NCBI RefSeq assembly: GCF_000745965.1
Contig: NZ_KN050789.1
Span: forward strand, 124,001-188,000
Length of the DNA: 64,000 nucleotides
Direction: 5' to 3'
Source: Edaphobacter aggregans DSM 19364
GTDB taxonomy: Bacteria; Acidobacteriota; Terriglobia; Terriglobales; Acidobacteriaceae
The position numbers and the translations under genes were made by a program. Below, one piece after another: positions 9,032 to 19,577 of this stretch. Each line of letters starts with the position of its first letter. Position 1 is the first letter of the stretch. The notes under the pieces were generated by a model that was not told the origin of the DNA, made no database searches, and was given only the letters and a program-made list of their open reading frames with translations.

Positions 9032-10981
9032 CTACTGTGGATAACGCCTGAGCCGGGGGTACCAGGTCAGCTGAAAGGCGCCCACCGTGTCGCTCTGGTA
9101 TCCGTTCTTGTAGACCGGGGCCTTCCAGCCCTCGTACTGCACCCAGGCCTTCATCTCCACGTCCGGGCCGAAGCGCTTCACCACATTGACCTGAAACTGA
9201 TTCTGCGTCGTGCCGGACGGAACGAAGTCCTTGGGGATCTTCTTGTTCAGGTACTCCAGCTGAAGCCACTCGTTGCCCGAGAGGTGCCAGGTCAGCCACG
9301 CCTGGCCGCCCTTGGCCTCTCGGCCGATCCAGTCGCCCATGATGTAGCCCTTGTTCGTGTAGCCCTGTAGCTGGACGACCTCCCAGTAGGCGAACTCGCC
9401 TCCATGGCTAGGCGTCACGCCAGGATCAGTCGTCACCGCCTCCACGCGCAGGTCCAGCTTCTTCAGACTTCCCGGAAACTGCGAGATGTAAAGGCCCGTG
9501 CGATAGGAGGCGCGGCGCGGCGCGCTGATCGGCGTCACGTCGTCGTGGCTGATCGAGTCCAGGTAGAGCGTGGCGTACTTGCGCATGAACGGCAGCCGCC
9601 AGGAGAAGTTGAAGTCGCTGAACCGCGCCCCCGGATCCTCCCGTGAGTACTTCTCGTCCGCCGTTGTATCGCTGAAGTCGAAGAAACTCTTCAGGAAGGT
9701 GTGCATAGTCACCGGGGTGTGCCCTTTGCCTCCGAAGATGACTGTCCTTTGGAACCCGAACTCGAAGTTCTTCGTCGGCCGGAAGGAGAACATCTCCGAG
9801 TGCGCGTAGGGGCTGTTGGGCGACGTGTGGCCCTTCAGGCTTCCGTAGAAGAAGTCGTAGCGCAGCGGCCCCATCAGCTTCGACACCAGCGGAATATACA
9901 TCGGCTCAACGCGGTTGATGCGGAACGAGTAGATATTCTCGGCGTTGTTGGACCATGCCATGGCTCCACCCTGCGCCGGACCCAGCCACGCATCGTTCTT
10001 GCCGCCCGAAATCTCGTGACCCAGCAGATGAAACGACAGTGAAGCCTCCACCAGTCGGAAGTTGTTCTCCGACGCGATCGGCCCCTCCGGGATCGTGTCC
10101 TGCGGCCTGTTCGGTGGAGCATACGGTGCCAGGCGGTCTACCCGCGAGAGCAACTCCGACAGGTCGTAGCTGTAGCCGGCCGCCGAAGGAGAGTGCTGAT
10201 ACTCGCCCCGCACAAACAGCGAGAAGCGCCCCGCCTCATTCAGCGTGGAGAAGCCGGTGACGTTATTGAATCCGCTCTGGTACGGCCGCCCGTAGTCGTT
10301 CGCAATCGTCTGGCCGAGGTGATAGCTGTCCCGCAGCGGTGTTCCGCCGATCCCCATAAAGCGCGTGTAGACCGATTGAATGCCATACACCACGCCTCGC
10401 TGCGCGTATCCCAGCGGAGCCTCGGACCGGAACTCGTATAGCAGCTTGTCGTAGATCCCCTGCGCCTCTTCGTTGTCGCTGCGCATTATGTCCACCTGCG
10501 ACTTCTGCAGCATGTGCACCGCGCTGCGACGCGTCCACGGTCGCATTCCGATAAAGGCGGTGTCGAGAAAGCCCATCGAATAGAGCCGCATCATCGCCGG
10601 GTAAACCCAGCTGTCCATCGGGATGTAGGCCGAGCCCAGGGCATCGGTCTTCGGGGGCGGGGCAGTCGTGTCGTAGTTGGGATATGCGGTGTAGACCCTC
10701 TCGGGAGAGGTCGGTCCGGGAGGCGGCGCAGGGGCCGGAGCCGGCTGTGGCTGTGGTGTCGAGGGCAAGGCCGGCGCAGGGGAGGGAGGATTCTGTGCGG
10801 GCTGAGACTTTGTCTGGTCAGGATCGTAAGCTGGTCTGGAGGGCTGCTGCGCTGCGGGAGCCTGCGTCGGAGGCGCCTCGGTCGGTACAGACGCAGGCGG
10901 AGCAGTCTGGGCGAATCCGGCGGAAAATGTTGCTGCAAAGAAACCGGAGAAAAAAAGAAGAGTTCTGATCTGCAATTGCAC
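9032..10981 (-). CDS. Wzi-family capsule assembly outer-membrane protein
   Basis: 649 residues. Signal peptide about 1-24 (FFSGFFAATFSAGFAQ), then an unusual proline/alanine/glutamine-rich spacer to about residue 100. The rest is a beta-strand-rich domain with alternating aromatic/polar strands, matching the Caps_assemb_Wzi family: IPMDSWVYPAMMRLYSMGFL near the start, SGGKNDAWLGPAQGGAMAWS in the middle, FQLTWYPRLRRY at the C-terminus. Wzi is an 18-strand barrel that holds surface polysaccharide at the outer membrane; E. coli Wzi is about 480 residues, so the extra length lies in the spacer and loops. It converges with the UXS gene (24 bp between stops) and probably serves the adjacent exopolysaccharide system. 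Confidence 0.85.
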   Translation of the reverse strand: MQLQIRTLLFFSGFFAATFSAGFAQTAPPASVPTEAPPTQAPAAQQPSRPAYDPDQTKSQPAQNPPSPAPALPSTPQPQPAPAPAPPPGPTSPERVYTAYPNYDTTAPPPKTDALGSAYIPMDSWVYPAMMRLYSMGFLDTAFIGMRPWTRRSAVHMLQKSQVDIMRSDNEEAQGIYDKLLYEFRSEAPLGYAQRGVVYGIQSVYTRFMGIGGTPLRDSYHLGQTIANDYGRPYQSGFNNVTGFSTLNEAGRFSLFVRGEYQHSPSAAGYSYDLSELLSRVDRLAPYAPPNRPQDTIPEGPIASENNFRLVEASLSFHLLGHEISGGKNDAWLGPAQGGAMAWSNNAENIYSFRINRVEPMYIPLVSKLMGPLRYDFFYGSLKGHTSPNSPYAHSEMFSFRPTKNFEFGFQRTVIFGGKGHTPVTMHTFLKSFFDFSDTTADEKYSREDPGARFSDFNFSWRLPFMRKYATLYLDSISHDDVTPISAPRRASYRTGLYISQFPGSLKKLDLRVEAVTTDPGVTPSHGGEFAYWEVVQLQGYTNKGYIMGDWIGREAKGGQAWLTWHLSGNEWLQLEYLNKKIPKDFVPSGTTQNQFQVNVVKRFGPDVEMKAWVQYEGWKAPVYKNGYQSDTVGAFQLTWYPRLRRYPQ

Positions 10982-11105
10982 CTCAAACGGCCCGGTGATT
11001 CGCCACTTTCCAAGTGTAATCGCCGGTTGAAGAAACAGCGGAGCGGTGTCTCCTCTTCTGTGCTATCCACGCCGCTGCATGATGTCGTCTTATCTTTGTG
11101 ATGAC

Positions 11106-11978
11106 TTACTTCTTCGATTCTCGCGGCCTCGCTCGAAGCCGCCGGTCCGCCGCCTTGCGCGCCTGCCGGAACCATGCCGGCGTGCAGATTCTTCGCGCCA
11201 GCAGTGACTCCTCAAGATGCTCCAGAGGATCGTCCACGCCGCTGCGCCTCCCCTCCGGACGCCATACGATGGACTCGATCAGCACCGCCCCATCGCCGTT
11301 CCGCGTCCTTCCCAGCGACTCCTGTACCACGCGATACAGCGCCACCGCATCGCACGCATCCACTGGCATGCCCGGAACCCCCACCTTCCGCGCTACGCCG
11401 CACAACTCCGCCGTCTCGTCGCCCTTCTTCGGCGCGCCTGTGCGCGGCAGCACGACGAAGATCACCGGAAGATCGAGCTCGCCCGCCGGGCCCAGAATGC
11501 GCCGCCACGCTGCAGGACTCACCTCGCCCTTGCCCGCATACACAACCACTACGCCGCGCCTGCCCTGCGCCTTCAGCGCCAGCGCCGCGCCCACCGCAAG
11601 ACGCAGCCGCTCCTCCGCATCGCTGGAGACACGCAGGAGTCGCGTCGCGCCCGCATCTCGCAGCGCCTTTTCTTGCATGTCCTTCGCGCGCGAGAGGCCG
11701 CGCAGAAGGGAACCGGCATCGCCTCCAAGGATCAGCCCCATCCCTCCCGTCACCGCGCCATCGCTCACCAAATCGTCCGCGCCCAGATCGATCGCTGTGC
11801 TCACCCGCACTGCCTCCTGCCCACGAATCGTAGCGCCGCGTCGCTTTCCCTTCGCCGTCGCGCGCTTCTCCAGCGCCTTCTCCAGAGTTCGCGCCTCCAG
11901 CATCATCGTGTACATCTGCCTCAGCTTTGCATTCGGCACCAGCGGATTCTCGCCGGCCTCACCTGCACCCTTCGCCAT
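11106..11978 (-). CDS. E1-alpha-like protein apparently lacking the thiamine-diphosphate motif
   Basis: 290 residues from ATG 11978, which is preceded by a purine-rich AAGGAGAG ribosome site; a longer frame upstream begins inside aceE and is not supported. The fold resembles the alpha subunit of 2-oxo-acid/acetoin dehydrogenase E1: KLRQMYTMMLEARTLEKAL, RGQEAVRVSTAIDLGADD, and LDLPVIFVV in the expected order. The thiamine-diphosphate signature GDG-x24-27-N is not intact: the equivalent site reads YAGKGEVSPAAW (147-158) and the distal Asn is absent (VVLPRTG follows). The RxH and GSMH motifs are also missing. No beta-subunit gene is nearby. It starts 79 bp after aceE on the same strand. Role unknown; possibly a non-catalytic accessory subunit. 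Confidence 0.75.
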   Translation of the reverse strand: MAKGAGEAGENPLVPNAKLRQMYTMMLEARTLEKALEKRATAKGKRRGATIRGQEAVRVSTAIDLGADDLVSDGAVTGGMGLILGGDAGSLLRGLSRAKDMQEKALRDAGATRLLRVSSDAEERLRLAVGAALALKAQGRRGVVVVYAGKGEVSPAAWRRILGPAGELDLPVIFVVLPRTGAPKKGDETAELCGVARKVGVPGMPVDACDAVALYRVVQESLGRTRNGDGAVLIESIVWRPEGRRSGVDDPLEHLEESLLARRICTPAWFRQARKAADRRLRARPRESKK

Positions 11979-12007
11979 CGTCTCTCGTCTCTCCTTGCCA
12001 TATACAC

Positions 12008-12035
12008 CGAGAGGGTCCCCTGAGGAACCCTCTCG
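12008..12035 (-). terminator. Perfect 9-bp hairpin between aceE and the E1-alpha-like gene
   Basis: CGAGAGGGT (12008-12016) pairs perfectly with ACCCTCTCG (12027-12035) around a 10-base loop. It lies 23 bp after the aceE stop, within the 79-bp gap to the next gene on the same strand. No U-run follows on the minus strand, so it may be an mRNA-stabilising or attenuating hairpin rather than a full terminator. Confidence 0.5.
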
Positions 12036-12057
12036 TTTGCAGCTACAACAGATTTGA

Positions 12058-14745
<2,688 letters not shown>

Positions 14746-15051
14746 AAGCGGTCCTTATCCCCCATTCCGGCACGGACATACTCCGGCCCGGAAAGAACTA
14801 GCCTCATCTAAGATAATCGCCAAAGGCCACGATCGTCACTGCCACCCAAAATTCCCGTGCGAACACCGGATAGCGAACCGGTGCCCGCCCACGCACTTGT
14901 CGGCACTGATTTGGTGAAGCCGCTGTGGTTCCTAATCGCTTTTCTCGTAGGCCTTCCCGAGTGCTCAAACAAGCCCCTCTTGTTCTCAATCGAGTTTCAT
15001 CCAGAATTGCAAGAACTTTCGAATTATCCGTCTCTCATGAGGCAAACTTCT

Positions 15052-15080
15052 TTGCAACCGGCGGCGAATTGTGACATCTT
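15052..15080 (+). promoter_or_regulatory. Probable sigma-70 promoter of the Rrf2 gene
   Basis: TTGCAA (15052-15057) and CATCTT (15075-15080) are 17 bp apart. Initiation would fall at about 15087, at the left arm of the palindrome 15086-15110, a layout suited to repression. Read by eye only. Confidence 0.4.
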
Positions 15081-15085
15081 AGATT

Positions 15086-15110
15086 GTGTGTACGAGAGTC
15101 AAGTACACAC
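15086..15110. promoter_or_regulatory. Palindromic operator upstream of the Rrf2 gene
   Basis: GTGTGTAC (15086-15093) and GTACACAC (15103-15110) form a perfect inverted repeat with a 9-base spacer. It sits just downstream of the predicted -10 and upstream of the TTG start. A related palindrome precedes the next gene (15596-15614). Autoregulation by the Rrf2 protein is inferred. Confidence 0.6.
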
Positions 15111-15124
15111 TTCTGAGGTGGCCA

Positions 15125-15574
15125 TTGCCTACGAGCACTCGGTTCGTTCTCGCTATTCATGTGCTGACATCGCTTGCGGTGACTGAGGGGAACCCCATGC
15201 GCTCGGAGGATCTGGCTTTCAGTGTCAACACGAACGCGACGTTTATTCGCTCCTTACTGTCTCGGCTGCAAGAGGCCGGCCTGACGACATCTCAGCTGGG
15301 CACTGGCGGTGGAGCGTTGCTGGCCAAAGCTGCCGAGAAGATCCGTCTGTTGGACGTCTACCGTGCGGTCGAAGATGGGGAGATTTTTGCGTTTCATCGG
15401 CAGGGCCCGAATGAGTCCTGCGTCGTCGGAAAGAACATTCAAGCTGCTATGCTCCCTTCCTTAGATCGGGCGACAAGAGCGCTTGAACAGCAGCTATCCT
15501 CGGTAACCATCGCCGACATCGCCAAAGACGTAGCCCGTTTGGGGAAGTTTAACATTCCCTGGAAAGGTTGTTGA
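15125..15574 (+). CDS. Rrf2-family transcriptional repressor
   Basis: 149 residues from a TTG start at 15125, chosen because AGGTGG lies just upstream and the protein then begins MPTSTRFVLAIHVLTSLAV, the normal Rrf2 opening. A GTG at 15086 would put the palindromic operator inside the coding region. The winged helix-turn-helix follows: SEDLAFSVNTNATFIRSLLS and LQEAGLTTSQLGTGGGALLA. Only two cysteines are visible (in NESCVVG and at the last residue), so the three-Cys iron-sulfur cluster of IscR/NsrR is absent; it resembles the YwnA/cluster-free branch. It probably represses itself and the downstream quinone oxidoreductase. GC content looks lower than in flanking genes. Confidence 0.85.
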   Translation: MPTSTRFVLAIHVLTSLAVTEGNPMRSEDLAFSVNTNATFIRSLLSRLQEAGLTTSQLGTGGGALLAKAAEKIRLLDVYRAVEDGEIFAFHRQGPNESCVVGKNIQAAMLPSLDRATRALEQQLSSVTIADIAKDVARLGKFNIPWKGC

Positions 15575-15595
15575 TTATTTTTGTCCCTATATGTA

Positions 15596-15614
15596 TGTGT
15601 GTCGCTAACACACA
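15596..15614. promoter_or_regulatory. Second palindromic operator, before the quinone oxidoreductase
   Basis: TGTGTGT (15596-15602) and ACACACA (15608-15614) are a perfect inverted repeat with a 5-base spacer, inside an AT-rich promoter-like stretch (ATTATTTTTG and TATATGTATG just upstream). The half-site resembles that of the operator at 15086-15110, suggesting control by the same Rrf2 protein. The different spacer length is a caveat. Confidence 0.5.
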
Positions 15615-15673
15615 ATCATATCTCACCAACGATGCCTGGCATCCATAAAAACTCATGATCGGAGAAGACAGCA

Positions 15674-16636
15674 ATGAAGTTCATTGAAGCCCCTCAATTT
15701 GGTGGGCCAGAAGTGCTCACTCTAGTAGAAACAGAAACTCCCACGCCAGGTGAAGGCATGTTGTTGGTCGAAGTGAAGGCTGCAGGCCTCAACTATGCAG
15801 ACATCATGGCTCGGTCCGGCTTCTACCCACAGGTTCCGAAGGCGCCATTCGCATTGGGATTTGAGATTGCCGGCGTGGTGACAGGCGTTGGTAAGGGTGT
15901 TGAGGGCTTTAAGGAGGGCGATTCAGTTGCGGCGATCACGTTGGCAGGTGGCGGCTATGCGACACATGCGATGATCCCCGCTGCGACGGCAATCCCGCTC
16001 CCTACGGGTTTCAATCATGCACTCGCTGTCGCGCTGCTCGTGCAGGGTCTCACGGCCTACATCCTTCTTGACGAGGCCAGGGTCAAAGAGGGTGATGCCG
16101 TGCTGATCGCCGCAGCTGGCGGAGGTCTTGGGAACATCGCCGTTCAGCTGGCGAAAGCAAGGGGCGCAAAGGTTATCGGCCTTACCTCAAGGTCAAAGTT
16201 CGAGCTGGTGAAGAATCTCGGAGCCGATCACGTCGCAGACTACGAAGAAGCCGGTTGGGCCGCCACGGTCAAAGACAAGATCGGAGAAAAAGGAATTCAG
16301 GTCTACCTGGACTCGATCGGTGATCTTGCGACGGAGGCCTTCCCCCTGCTCGGTCAGTTTGCTCAGTGGATTATCTTTGGTGTTCGCTCGGGCGCGCATA
16401 ATCCGCTCCCCGTCGAATCCACCTTCGCCATGGTAGAGAAAAACATCACGCTGCGAGGCTTCAATCTCGAAGGCAGTCTTCAGCTCGTACCGCAGGCGCT
16501 CTCGGCCCTTTTCAAAGCCGTAGCGGAGGGCAGGCTCAAGGTCGAAGCCGCAAAGTATCCTCTGAGCGAGGCAGTGAAGGTTCACCAACTATTTGAGGCA
16601 CGCAAAACGGCTGGCAAAGTCGTATTTATCCCCTAG
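15674..16636 (+). CDS. NADPH:quinone oxidoreductase (medium-chain, zinc-free type)
   Basis: 320-residue MDR-superfamily reductase. N-terminal GroES-like domain (MKFIEAPQFGGPEVLTLVE, AGLNYADIMARSGFYP) and a Rossmann domain with VLIAAAGGGLGNIAVQLAKA (about 140-160). No zinc-binding Cys/His set is visible, as in quinone oxidoreductases (QOR/CrtJ-like) rather than alcohol dehydrogenases. Family members reduce quinones or alpha,beta-unsaturated carbonyls with NADPH. GGAGAAG lies about 9 bp before the ATG. With the Rrf2 gene and its two palindromes it forms a small, likely electrophile- or redox-responsive module (inference). Base composition appears less GC-rich than nearby housekeeping genes. Confidence 0.88.
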   Translation: MKFIEAPQFGGPEVLTLVETETPTPGEGMLLVEVKAAGLNYADIMARSGFYPQVPKAPFALGFEIAGVVTGVGKGVEGFKEGDSVAAITLAGGGYATHAMIPAATAIPLPTGFNHALAVALLVQGLTAYILLDEARVKEGDAVLIAAAGGGLGNIAVQLAKARGAKVIGLTSRSKFELVKNLGADHVADYEEAGWAATVKDKIGEKGIQVYLDSIGDLATEAFPLLGQFAQWIIFGVRSGAHNPLPVESTFAMVEKNITLRGFNLEGSLQLVPQALSALFKAVAEGRLKVEAAKYPLSEAVKVHQLFEARKTAGKVVFIP

Positions 16637-16736
16637 AAGTGGTTTCATCCTCCATAGATAACCGCAGCATCCGACGCGCGTTGAAAGCTGTTCTGGCAAC
16701 AGCGCGGCGAATCTTGGCAAGCACCTCGTTCAAAGT

Positions 16737-16763
16737 GTCTGGGACTCTGATTGAGTCCCAGAC
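16737..16763. terminator. Strong 11-bp hairpin between convergent genes
   Basis: GTCTGGGACTC (16737-16747) pairs perfectly with GAGTCCCAGAC (16753-16763) around a 5-base loop. It lies between the convergent quinone oxidoreductase and argJ stops, so it can serve as a bidirectional terminator. No long T-run follows on either strand. Confidence 0.65.
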
Positions 16764-16814
16764 TGCCTTAGAGATCTGCAACGTTCGCTACCGAGATTAG
16801 TATGAGAAACGATC

Positions 16815-18059
16815 CTACGTCGAATAATCCGCATTAATCCGCACATACTCTTCCGTCATATCGCACGTCACAAACAGACACTCCGCGGTCCCCTGGCCCA
16901 TATCCATCGTGATCGTGTACTCCCTGTGTTTCATCACCTCATGCGCGCGGGCCTCATCGAACCTCGCCGACCGCATCCCGGACTCGTACACCGGCTCCCC
17001 GCCGATCCGCACCGTCACCCGCGCCGGATCGAACTCCACGCCCGAGTAGCCCGCCGCAGCCAGCAGCCGCCCCCAGTTCGGATCCGCGCTCGACCACGCC
17101 GTCTTGCACAGCGGCGAGTGCGCGATCGACTTCGCAATCTGCTTCGCCTCACGCTCGTTCCGCGCGCCGGTGATGTGCAGCGTCACCACGTGGGTCACGC
17201 CCTCGCCGTCGTCCACAATCGCGTACGCCAGCTTGCGGCACACCAGGTCCAGAGCATGCGCGAAGCTCTCACGCAGCTTCGGAGAAGCCGAGGCATCCAG
17301 CTTCACCCCGCTCGTCCCGCTCGCCAGCAGCAGCACTGTGTCGTTGGTTGACGTGTCCCCGTCGATCGAGATCGAGTTGAAGCTGTGCTCCACCGCCCCC
17401 GGCAGCAACCCTCGCAGCTCCGCGCTCGTCGCATCGAGATCCGTGAACAGGTACACCAGCATCGTCGCGTGCGGAGCCACCGGCGCGCCCAGCCGAGGAT
17501 GAATCATCCCCGCGCCCTTTGCCGCCCCGAAGATCCGCACCTCCTTGCCGTCCACCGCAATCGAGGCGCGCGCCACCTTCATGCGCGTGTCCGTCGTCAT
17601 GATCGCGCGCGCAAACGACTCGGCATCATCTGCCGTCGGTCCTATCCCGGCCTTCAGCCTCGGCAACGCCTCAATCACCTTCTCCCTCGGAAAAGGCACC
17701 CCGATGATGCCGGTCGAGGAAGGGAAGACCTCGTCGAAGATGCACCCGAAGGTCTCCGCCGCCGCCACGCACGTCTTCTCGCAGGCGTCGATGCCGGCCT
17801 GCCCCGTCGCGCAGTTCGCGTTCCCCGCATTCACCAGCACCAGACCCACCCGCCCGCCGGACAGAGCCATATGTCTCCGCCCCACCGTCACCGGAGCCGC
17901 CACCACCTGGTTGGTGGTAAACATCGCAGCAGCCTGCGCACCCCCAGCTGCCCGCACCACAGCCAAATCCAGATTCCCGCTCGCCTTGATCCCGGCCTTC
18001 GTCGCACCCCACTCAAACCCGCCGGGCACCGCCCCACTCATCTTCGTTTCTCGTTCCAT
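16815..18059 (-). CDS. argJ: Bifunctional ornithine acetyltransferase / N-acetylglutamate synthase
   Basis: 414 residues, near the family length. It recycles acetyl from N-acetylornithine to glutamate in arginine synthesis. The protein self-cleaves before a Thr that becomes the nucleophile: here HATMLVYL, preceded by KGAGMIHP. Other family marks: VNAGNANCATG, FPSSTGIIGVPFP, NSISIDGDTSTNDTV and the C-terminal SSADPNWGRLLAAAGYSG. Between GMIHP and ATML there are about nine residues (RLGAPVAPH) where the Bacillus enzyme has two, so the cleavage loop is longer. No other arg gene is in the window. The start could also be the internal ATG seven codons in (MSGAVPGGF). Confidence 0.94.
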   Translation of the reverse strand: MERETKMSGAVPGGFEWGATKAGIKASGNLDLAVVRAAGGAQAAAMFTTNQVVAAPVTVGRRHMALSGGRVGLVLVNAGNANCATGQAGIDACEKTCVAAAETFGCIFDEVFPSSTGIIGVPFPREKVIEALPRLKAGIGPTADDAESFARAIMTTDTRMKVARASIAVDGKEVRIFGAAKGAGMIHPRLGAPVAPHATMLVYLFTDLDATSAELRGLLPGAVEHSFNSISIDGDTSTNDTVLLLASGTSGVKLDASASPKLRESFAHALDLVCRKLAYAIVDDGEGVTHVVTLHITGARNEREAKQIAKSIAHSPLCKTAWSSADPNWGRLLAAAGYSGVEFDPARVTVRIGGEPVYESGMRSARFDEARAHEVMKHREYTITMDMGQGTAECLFVTCDMTEEYVRINADYST

Positions 18060-18356
18060 AAGTCCTTACTCTATCAACCATAATCATTGTCGATGACGCC
18101 GCAGAGCCGCTTTTCCACACGCTGCCCAGGCCAAAACGCTATCAAGCCCCAAACCTGCCGATCCCCTTCAAAGCAAAAGAAATCCAGGTTGCCGATTAAT
18201 TCCCCTCGTTTTGTTAAGTTTAAAGTATTGGATTAAGCAAAGCCCCTGGAGATGAGCAAAACTCAGGCCGCGGCTCCTGCCTTCAGTACCGCAAGCAAAG
18301 GGAAGTACCAACCTAAAGTTTCTCGTTCCGAGAGTTTGCGCAAAAAAGTACGGGGG
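18060..18356. other. Intergenic region, argJ / oxidoreductase
   Basis: About 297 bp. It contains the argJ promoter side and an AT-rich patch (TTGTTAAGTTTAAAG, about 18213-18227). An ATG at 18252 opens a basic frame (MSKTQAAAPAFSTASKGK) that runs on antisense through the whole Gfo/Idh/MocA gene; the first 35 codons are in this gap. I do not call it as a gene. Confidence 0.5.
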
Positions 18357-19430
18357 CTAGAACGAGACCGGCAAGGTCAGCCCCTTCGTGCTGCTCTCCC
18401 GAGCCATCTCCAGCAGCCGGATCACCCGGAAGCCGTCCTCCGAGCTGACTGCCAGCTCACCCGTCCCGAGGATCGCATCGCGAACGTTCGCATAAAACCC
18501 GCGATAATCACCCAACTCCGTCTTCACCTTCGTCCTGACCAGAATCCCCGGCTCCGCAGGATCGGGAGCCACCGCCAGCGTCCCCCACGCCGCCTCCGGC
18601 TCCCCCAGCCACTCCCGCGCGTCGCCCATCGGCGGAACCGTCGCCCCGCCAACCAGCGCCGGCTCCTGCGGATCGACCCCGTACTTCCGAAAGCTGCCCC
18701 GCGTTCCATGCAGCAAAAATCGCGGCGCCTGCTCAGCCGCCAGCATCGTCGCCCGGCAGATCGCCTGAAGCCGCGGATAGTGCAGCGTAATGTCGAAAGC
18801 ATCCTCAATATCGGTCTTGTCTCGATCGCGCCGAACACTCGCCGTAATCGCCTGCGGCGCGCCAAACAGCGCCAGCGCCTGATCAACGAGATGCGGCCCC
18901 AGATCGAAGAGCATGCCGTTCGCGTCGTGGCTCGCCTCTTTCCACGTCGCCTCGCGCGGAAGCGGACGGAAGCGGTCGAAGTGCCACTCGAAGGTCACCA
19001 GCCTGCCCAACTGGCCCTCGCTGAGAAGCTTGCGAATCGTCAGGAAATCACCGTCCCAGCGGCGGTTGTGGAACGGTGCCAACACCAGCTTCTTCTCCGC
19101 CGCCAGCTCGATCAGCTGCCTTGCCTCGGCGCTCGACGCCGCGAACGGCTTGTCGATCACAACGTGCTTGCCCGCTTCGAGCGCGCGCTTCGCCAGATCG
19201 AAGTGCGTCTCGTTCGGCGTCCCGACGACGATCAACGAGATCGAGTTGTCCAACAGCGCTTCGTCCACCGACCGCAGAATCCGAGCCTTCGGATAAGCTT
19301 TCGCGGCCTCGTCGCCCCTCCGCTGCACGATCGCCTCAAGCTTCAGCCCCGGCACCGCGCTGACGAAAGGCGCATGAAATACACGCCCCGCCAGCCCGAA
19401 GCCGATTACCGCCACACGAATCTCCTGCAT
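18357..19430 (-). CDS. Gfo/Idh/MocA-family NAD(P)-dependent oxidoreductase
   Basis: 357 residues. N-terminal Rossmann domain with VAVIGFGLAGRVFHAPFVSA (6-25), the motif VIDKPFAASSAEARQLIELA (about 96-115) carrying the conserved Lys-Pro that contacts the nicotinamide, and the C-terminal alpha/beta substrate domain with HDANGMLFDLGPHLVDQAL. The GPHLVDQ segment holds the family active-site His. Family members oxidise or reduce sugars, inositols or biliverdin-like substrates; E. coli YdgJ/YhhX are the closest type by motif. Substrate unknown. It is a monocistronic gene facing away from the TolC gene. Confidence 0.9.
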   Translation of the reverse strand: MQEIRVAVIGFGLAGRVFHAPFVSAVPGLKLEAIVQRRGDEAAKAYPKARILRSVDEALLDNSISLIVVGTPNETHFDLAKRALEAGKHVVIDKPFAASSAEARQLIELAAEKKLVLAPFHNRRWDGDFLTIRKLLSEGQLGRLVTFEWHFDRFRPLPREATWKEASHDANGMLFDLGPHLVDQALALFGAPQAITASVRRDRDKTDIEDAFDITLHYPRLQAICRATMLAAEQAPRFLLHGTRGSFRKYGVDPQEPALVGGATVPPMGDAREWLGEPEAAWGTLAVAPDPAEPGILVRTKVKTELGDYRGFYANVRDAILGTGELAVSSEDGFRVIRLLEMARESSTKGLTLPVSF

Positions 19431-19577
19431 GCATCCTCCTTTGGTGCGGCCATTGTTTCACGGCAGGAAAACTTTTTGAGACCACCGCAGACCCTAAGCA
19501 TCAGAATCTAGATAGATAGGTGTACAAGCAGACGCGCCCTACCCGACGCAACGGGAAACCGAGCCGAAAAGAAAAGG

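Larger units (their letters stand above)
14746..15124. other. Divergent intergenic region, aceE / Rrf2 regulator
   Basis: About 380 bp without a convincing gene. It must hold the leftward aceE promoter and, on the right, the rightward promoter and palindromic operator of the Rrf2 gene (listed separately). A 61-codon open frame on the minus strand (14804-14989) has no family features and overlaps the expected aceE leader; I do not call it. Confidence 0.6.

Noticed and set aside
14804-14989. 61-codon minus-strand frame upstream of aceE
   Set aside because: No family features; coincides with the expected aceE leader region.
18252-19511. 419-codon plus-strand frame starting in the argJ/oxidoreductase gap
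   Set aside because: Only the first ~35 codons lie outside the well-supported Gfo/Idh/MocA gene; the rest is its antisense. The ribosome site (GGAG) touches the ATG.
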